Positions 61,441 through 64,000 of a stretch of DNA of 64,000 nucleotides are shown here, in pieces. The position numbers were made by a program, and so were the translations under genes. This stretch comes from Nodosilinea sp. P-1105 (lineage in GTDB: Bacteria; Cyanobacteriota; Cyanobacteriia; Phormidesmidales; Phormidesmidaceae): assembly GCF_012911975.1 (NCBI RefSeq), contig NZ_SMDQ01000015.1:1-64000 (forward strand). The letters are read 5' to 3'. A model generated the notes under the pieces. The model was not told the origin of the DNA. It searched no databases and was given only the letters and a program-made list of their open reading frames with translations. The number at the start of each line of letters is the position of its first letter. Position 1 is the stretch's first letter.

Positions 61441-64000
61441 TCACTTTGCTTTGGCTTCTAGGGCTTCCAGGCGACTTTTCAACGCCTGATTTGTTTTTTT
61501 CAGCTCATCCACCTCCTGGGAGAGCTTTTCCACCGCTTTGTCTTTGCCAATTGCCTTTTGCACCTGCTGCGCGGCTTCCTGGGCGCGACGACGGACGCGG
61601 CCATCCGGGGTGTGGTCGGCCAGACTTTGCAGAATACTGATGGCCCGACTGGTCTCCATGGTGCCGAGGGCTGACACCGCCGACACCTGGGTGAGGAAGA
61701 AGGTTTCGCTGGCAATGGTGTCGAGCCGGTCTAGAATGCGCTCGACATTAGGCTTGCTCTGGCCTGTGGAAATAGTACCCAGGGCGCGAATAGCCGCCAG
61801 CCGCAGAGCTTGGGGGGTGCCAGCCTCGGTGTACTTCAGCACTAGATCCAGAGCATCTTCTGAGGTTTTAAACTGGCTGAGGGCGGCGATCGCCCCGGAG
61901 CGCACCACCTCATTCCAGCCCTGGCGTTCTTTGAGAATGCTCTCTAGCAACTTCAGGGTCTTTTTGTGCTTGGGTTTGTCTTGCCAATCAGCGGCTCCCA
62001 CTTTGCCCAGAGACCGAATCGCCTCCGCCTCGACATAGTAGCTGGGATCCCCCTTGTCGGCTACAGTTTTGAGCGCCTTGTAGCTAGCGGCGGCTTTAAT
62101 CCCCCCCAGGGCACCGACCACCGCCCGCCGCACCCGGGCTTCTGGATCTTTAAGTCCTTTCAAGACCCCATCCACTGCCTGGTCCAGCTTCACGGAGGCC
62201 AATTGCTCGGCAACTTCTACCCGCACTCCCCAGAAAGGGTCATCGGTGAGAGCGGCCGTCAGCGCGGTGACCGCTTCCAGGTTACCTTTCTTGGCCAGGG
62301 CGATCGCGGCTTCAATCCGCGCCAGGGGGTCGGGATCATGCTGGAGCTGGGCCTTCAATTCAGCCATAGGATACTCTAGCTCCACCGTCTTCAGAGTGTG
62401 GTTGCCCAGATCAAAGCTAATGAAGTCGGGCTTTTTATCTAGCGGAAAGAACAGAGCCTGCTCTCGCTCGTGGATCCGCACAGTGAAGGGTTTCACCTCC
62501 ACCTTTTGGGTTTTGCCGTTGCTGACATAGCCAAAGCCCATGGGAATGCGCAGGTCAAACAGACCGCTGGTACTGCTGGTATCACCATCCTTGGCTTGGG
62601 TTTGGGTGACGGTGACCTTGGCTAGGTTACTGTCGCCGTCCCAGTTATAGGCCACCTTATAGTCAGGATGGCCGCCCCGCAGCACATACTGGTCAAACAG
62701 CGGCCGCAGGTTGCGCCCGGTGGCTTTGTCGATCGCCCGCAACAGATCAATGGTTTCCACCGTGCTGTGGGCGTTGTCCTGCACAAAAGTCTGAATCGCC
62801 TGCCAGAAGAGGGGGTCCCCCAGTTCGGCCCGGATCATGTGGTAAACGCAGGCCCCCTTTTCATAAATATGACGGTCATACAGCTCAATCGCCTCCCGAT
62901 AGATGTGGGTGACCATGGGGCGGCGATAGCGGCTTTTGTCTTCGCTGAGGTAGCTGCGGGCTTCTCCCAGTCGGTAGTAGGCCGCGTCATCGGGGCCGTA
63001 CTCCTGCTCGGTCCACATGATCTCGGAGTAGGTGGCCATGCCCTCCTTCACCCAGGCGTGGCTCCAATGGTTGATCACCAGCAGATCCCCAAACCATTGG
63101 TGGGCCAGCTCATGCACTACCAATGATTCAGAGCCACGATTGTCCAGGGCGGCCCGTTCATCCAGCAGGCAGCGATCGGTGAGGATGGTCACCGAGGTAT
63201 TTTCCATACCGCCAAAGATAAAGTCGGCGGCGCACACCTGGGCGTACTTGGGGAAGGCGTATTTATAGCCGTACTTGTCGCTGAGAAAGGCCACCATGCG
63301 GGGGGTCTTACCCATGGTGAGCTGGCCCTGATCGCTGCGGTCTTGCTGCACATAGTAGGTGACGGGAATATCTTGCCACTGGTCTTGGATGACATCGAAC
63401 TGGCCCACAGCCAGGGCCATCAGGTAGGTGGGGTGCACCTGCTGCTGGTGCCAGTGATAGATTTTGTGGTCGCCGTCTTCGCTGGTGTCCACCAGTTCAC
63501 CGTTGGAGACCACCTGGTATTGGGCCGGTACCCGCACCCGAATTTCTGAGGTAGAGAGCATGCCGGGATAGTCGAAGCAGGGAAACCAGAAGCGGGAGTC
63601 TTCGTCTTCCCCCTGGGTCCACACCTGCACCGGTTTGTCGGGATAGTGTTTGTCTGGGCCGATGAAGTAAAGGCCCCGTTCCGGCTGTTCCAGGCGATAG
63701 GCGATGGTGAGGGTAAAGCTCTGCCCGGCAACGGTGGGTTTCTTCAGTCGAACCTGTAGCTGCTCACCGTCGTAGTCAAAGGTTTGTTTGGCACTGCCCA
63801 GCTTCACCGACTCGATCTGCTGGTTGACGGCGTCCAGGGTGAGGCTGTCGATGCCATCCCGCACTGGGTTAATCCGGATCTTGCAGGTGCCCTCGCAGAT
63901 CTTGGCCTCCAAATCCAGACTCAAGTCCAGGGCGATGTGCTCGACCTGCCCAGGGCGATCAGGATTGTAGTGGGGCTTGGCTCCCGGCATTTCAAAGGAC
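61441..64000 (-). CDS. pepN: M1 family aminopeptidase with HEAT repeats (5' end outside window)
   Basis: A zinc aminopeptidase, 853 codons visible. The zinc site is VVHELAHQWFGDLLV (HExxH) with the downstream Glu in WVKEGMATYSEIMW. The exopeptidase motif is DFIFGGMENTSVTIL. Residues about 560-800 of the visible part are HEAT-like repeats (DPLARIEAAIALAKKGNLEA, DPEARVRRAVVGALGGIKAA). A coiled coil ends the protein. The Met at 63990 is probably internal: the frame continues SFEMPGAKPHYNPDRPG, matching the usual SFELPGAKPHYNP, so the true start lies beyond 64000. Confidence 0.93.
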   Translation of the reverse strand, partial: SFEMPGAKPHYNPDRPGQVEHIALDLSLDLEAKICEGTCKIRINPVRDGIDSLTLDAVNQQIESVKLGSAKQTFDYDGEQLQVRLKKPTVAGQSFTLTIAYRLEQPERGLYFIGPDKHYPDKPVQVWTQGEDEDSRFWFPCFDYPGMLSTSEIRVRVPAQYQVVSNGELVDTSEDGDHKIYHWHQQQVHPTYLMALAVGQFDVIQDQWQDIPVTYYVQQDRSDQGQLTMGKTPRMVAFLSDKYGYKYAFPKYAQVCAADFIFGGMENTSVTILTDRCLLDERAALDNRGSESLVVHELAHQWFGDLLVINHWSHAWVKEGMATYSEIMWTEQEYGPDDAAYYRLGEARSYLSEDKSRYRRPMVTHIYREAIELYDRHIYEKGACVYHMIRAELGDPLFWQAIQTFVQDNAHSTVETIDLLRAIDKATGRNLRPLFDQYVLRGGHPDYKVAYNWDGDSNLAKVTVTQTQAKDGDTSSTSGLFDLRIPMGFGYVSNGKTQKVEVKPFTVRIHEREQALFFPLDKKPDFISFDLGNHTLKTVELEYPMAELKAQLQHDPDPLARIEAAIALAKKGNLEAVTALTAALTDDPFWGVRVEVAEQLASVKLDQAVDGVLKGLKDPEARVRRAVVGALGGIKAAASYKALKTVADKGDPSYYVEAEAIRSLGKVGAADWQDKPKHKKTLKLLESILKERQGWNEVVRSGAIAALSQFKTSEDALDLVLKYTEAGTPQALRLAAIRALGTISTGQSKPNVERILDRLDTIASETFFLTQVSAVSALGTMETSRAISILQSLADHTPDGRVRRRAQEAAQQVQKAIGKDKAVEKLSQEVDELKKTNQALKSRLEALEAKAK

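Overview
The window is cyanobacterial chromosome. The evidence is a phycobilisome core operon (apcE-apcA-apcB-apcC), a cyanobacterial-order ATP synthase operon with a duplicated b subunit (b' and b), phosphoribulokinase, a long ferredoxin-NADP reductase with a phycobilisome linker domain, a four-repeat ApcE, and many HIP1 octamers (GCGATCGC). The four-repeat ApcE, the many dispersed intergenic palindromes and the intein-bearing dnaB suggest a filamentous, Leptolyngbya/Nodosilinea-like organism. That placement is inference.

Layout. 1-2580: a high-affinity bicarbonate transporter gene (sbtA) split by a complete 1794-bp IS66-type element with an 8-bp target duplication, and apparently broken a second time near position 76. 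3278-7317: an SRPBCC protein, a GAF histidine kinase and a HerA-type ATPase. 7326-10719: the System II cytochrome c maturation pair ccsB/ccdA and ftsW. 10720-16102: apcE-apcA-apcB-apcC on the minus strand. 16813-22852: atp1-atpB-atpE-b'-b-delta-alpha-gamma, closed by a perfect 46-bp palindromic terminator. 23027-28085: a DUF2996 protein, GDP-mannose dehydratase, a YgfZ-type protein and a fumarate reductase/succinate dehydrogenase flavoprotein. 28503-31586: a four-gene plus-strand cassette of a [2Fe-2S] protein, a PAS protein, a SpoIIE-type phosphatase and an unrecognised protein. Its first three members resemble signalling proteins that accompany [FeFe]-hydrogenases in anaerobes, but no hydrogenase gene lies here. 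It runs tail-to-tail into an alpha/beta hydrolase with an effector-like N-terminal module.

33136-42589: envelope and transport genes (Spy-like periplasmic protein, DUF1275 protein, secreted ABM-like protein, NCS2 permease, SLH/OprB porin, an ion channel with an unusual filter, a CPXCG protein and a glycine-zipper protein). 42813-47627: prk, petH and hom. 47869-51180: a glycerophosphodiesterase, a geranylgeranyl-reductase-family enzyme and two divergent Uma2 genes. 51637-54392: an ECF-type nickel/cobalt importer. 54522-58660: dnaB with two inteins, rplI and a LapA-like protein. 59166-64000: a carboxy-terminal processing protease, a PD-(D/E)XK protein and an M1 aminopeptidase that runs off the right edge.

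The housekeeping blocks concern light harvesting, ATP and NADPH production and CO2 fixation. The most unusual material is the hydrogenase-type signalling cassette, the doubly damaged sbtA, the two-intein dnaB, the channel whose voltage-sensor-like helix is built from a 9-bp tandem repeat, and at least two families of dispersed intergenic palindromes. I saw no tRNA, rRNA or CRISPR array.
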